A stretch of DNA of 6,119 nt from Chthoniobacterales bacterium. Its GTDB lineage: Bacteria > Verrucomicrobiota > Verrucomicrobiae > Chthoniobacterales > UBA10450. The position numbers and the translations under genes were made by a program. Positions within the stretch are counted from its first letter, which is position 1; the number at the start of each line of letters is the position of its first letter. Positions 5,704 through 6,119 of the stretch are shown piece by piece. The stretch is taken from assembly GCA_003244125.1 (NCBI GenBank), contig QHBL01000407.1:1-6119 (forward strand). Reading direction: 5' to 3'. The notes under the pieces are model-generated. The model searched no databases. It saw nothing but the letters and a program-made list of their open reading frames with translations, and was not told the origin of the DNA.

Positions 5704-6071
5704 GTAGTGTGGATTGCTCGCGTCCATTCATGCGCAGCCTTTCTTCTTCCAATATCCTGGAATGACAGCGCGAAAAGTCGCGGCATAAGCGACCACAGCG
5801 GAAAACAAACCGACAACGAAGCACATGGTGCAATAAAGGACCAATGCCCCCAATAAACCCAATGCGGATCTGAAGAATAGTGAAAGGTGATGTAAAACGG
5901 AGCGCCGCTCGGGTGTAGTTTGTAGACAATGAAAGCGTGCTTCGTAGCTGCGTCCCAAGAAGTAATTATAAATAGCGACAATAACAAGATGCCTTGCAAG
6001 CCAAGCAAAGTTTTCGCGACCCAAAGTGTGGCGGGTGCGTTCCAGAATGGATAAAATTCTGTGCTCGACAT
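5697..6071 (-). CDS. Small membrane protein of unknown function, possibly frameshifted
   Basis: I do not recognise this 124-residue product. It starts at the ATG at 6071 (an in-frame TTG at 6083 is the alternative; neither has a Shine-Dalgarno sequence). It is aromatic-rich, with one clear transmembrane helix at about residues 16-38 (TLLGLQGILLLSLFIITSW). An extracytoplasmic-looking stretch with HPSGAPFYITFHYSSDP follows, then a weaker hydrophobic region at 71-100. After the G5 run at 5847-5851 another frame gives a much better second helix (ALVLYCTMCFVVGLFSAVVA) and a basic end, PGYWKKKGCA, with a stop at 5728-5730. One missing G in that run would join the two halves into a compact two-helix protein of about 114 residues. 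The first half is thus more secure than the second. Confidence 0.4.
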   Translation of the reverse strand: MSSTEFYPFWNAPATLWVAKTLLGLQGILLLSLFIITSWDAATKHAFIVYKLHPSGAPFYITFHYSSDPHWVYWGHWSFIAPCASLSVCFPLWSLMPRLFALSFQDIGRRKAAHEWTRAIHTTA

Positions 6072-6119
6072 CGCGGACGGCAACTACCGCTAACGAGCTC
6101 ACGCTCAGCCACGGCTCAG

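Noticed and set aside
5728..6102. 124-codon minus-strand ORF as an independent full gene
   Set aside because: Its N-terminal half is His/Arg/Cys-rich and looks like a shadow of the membrane protein frame. Only its C-terminal half is protein-like, which is better explained by a frameshift.

Overview
The window looks like a piece of a GC-rich, free-living bacterial genome. The likeliest source is a soil Verrucomicrobiota (Chthoniobacterales-like) or possibly an Acidobacteriota. This placement is inference: it rests on the gene mix (a secreted vanadium haloperoxidase-family protein, a Thr-Pro-linked secreted protein with Ig-like repeats and a beta-propeller piece, a GlsB-type membrane protein) and on the scarcity of clear Shine-Dalgarno sites. 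There is no rRNA or other phylogenetic marker to confirm it.

Layout. Positions 98-1630 (+) encode an intact exported vanadium-dependent haloperoxidase/PAP2-family protein. Convergent to it on the minus strand lie a doubtful small ORF (1648-1830) and a clear GlsB/YeaQ/YmgE-type three-helix membrane protein (1841-2098). A hairpin-rich spacer follows (2125-2196). Next is a frameshifted C-terminal remnant of a TPR protein (2219-2557, minus). From 2573 to about 4320 (+) there is a 588-codon ORF that resembles part of a phage-type polyvalent protein: an N-terminal helical part, a long Ala/Pro/Gly linker, a conserved helical segment, and a domain that looks like the phage-associated BECR (barnase/EndoU/colicin/RelE) nuclease fold. 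A second ORF with its own Shine-Dalgarno-like sequence is nested out of frame in the linker. From about 4321 to 5391 (+) lies the C-terminal end of a YVTN/YncE-like beta-propeller, joined through an 86-residue Thr/Pro linker to one and a half Ig-like repeats. At about 5391 this runs into the 3'-truncated end of a VOC (glyoxalase-family) gene on the minus strand (start 5560). The right end holds a cluster of small hairpins and a small membrane protein (5697-6071, minus) that may carry a frameshift.

Reading. The left 2.1 kb looks like ordinary chromosome. The remainder is a patchwork in which four successive genes are each cut off, at about 2551-2573, 4315-4324 and 5386-5393. Either this is a decaying, rearranged accessory region into which a fragment of a phage-like gene was captured, or it is a chimeric assembly. 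The sequence alone cannot decide. No functional operon is evident in that part. The most interesting item is the phage-like nuclease ORF with its nested reading frame.
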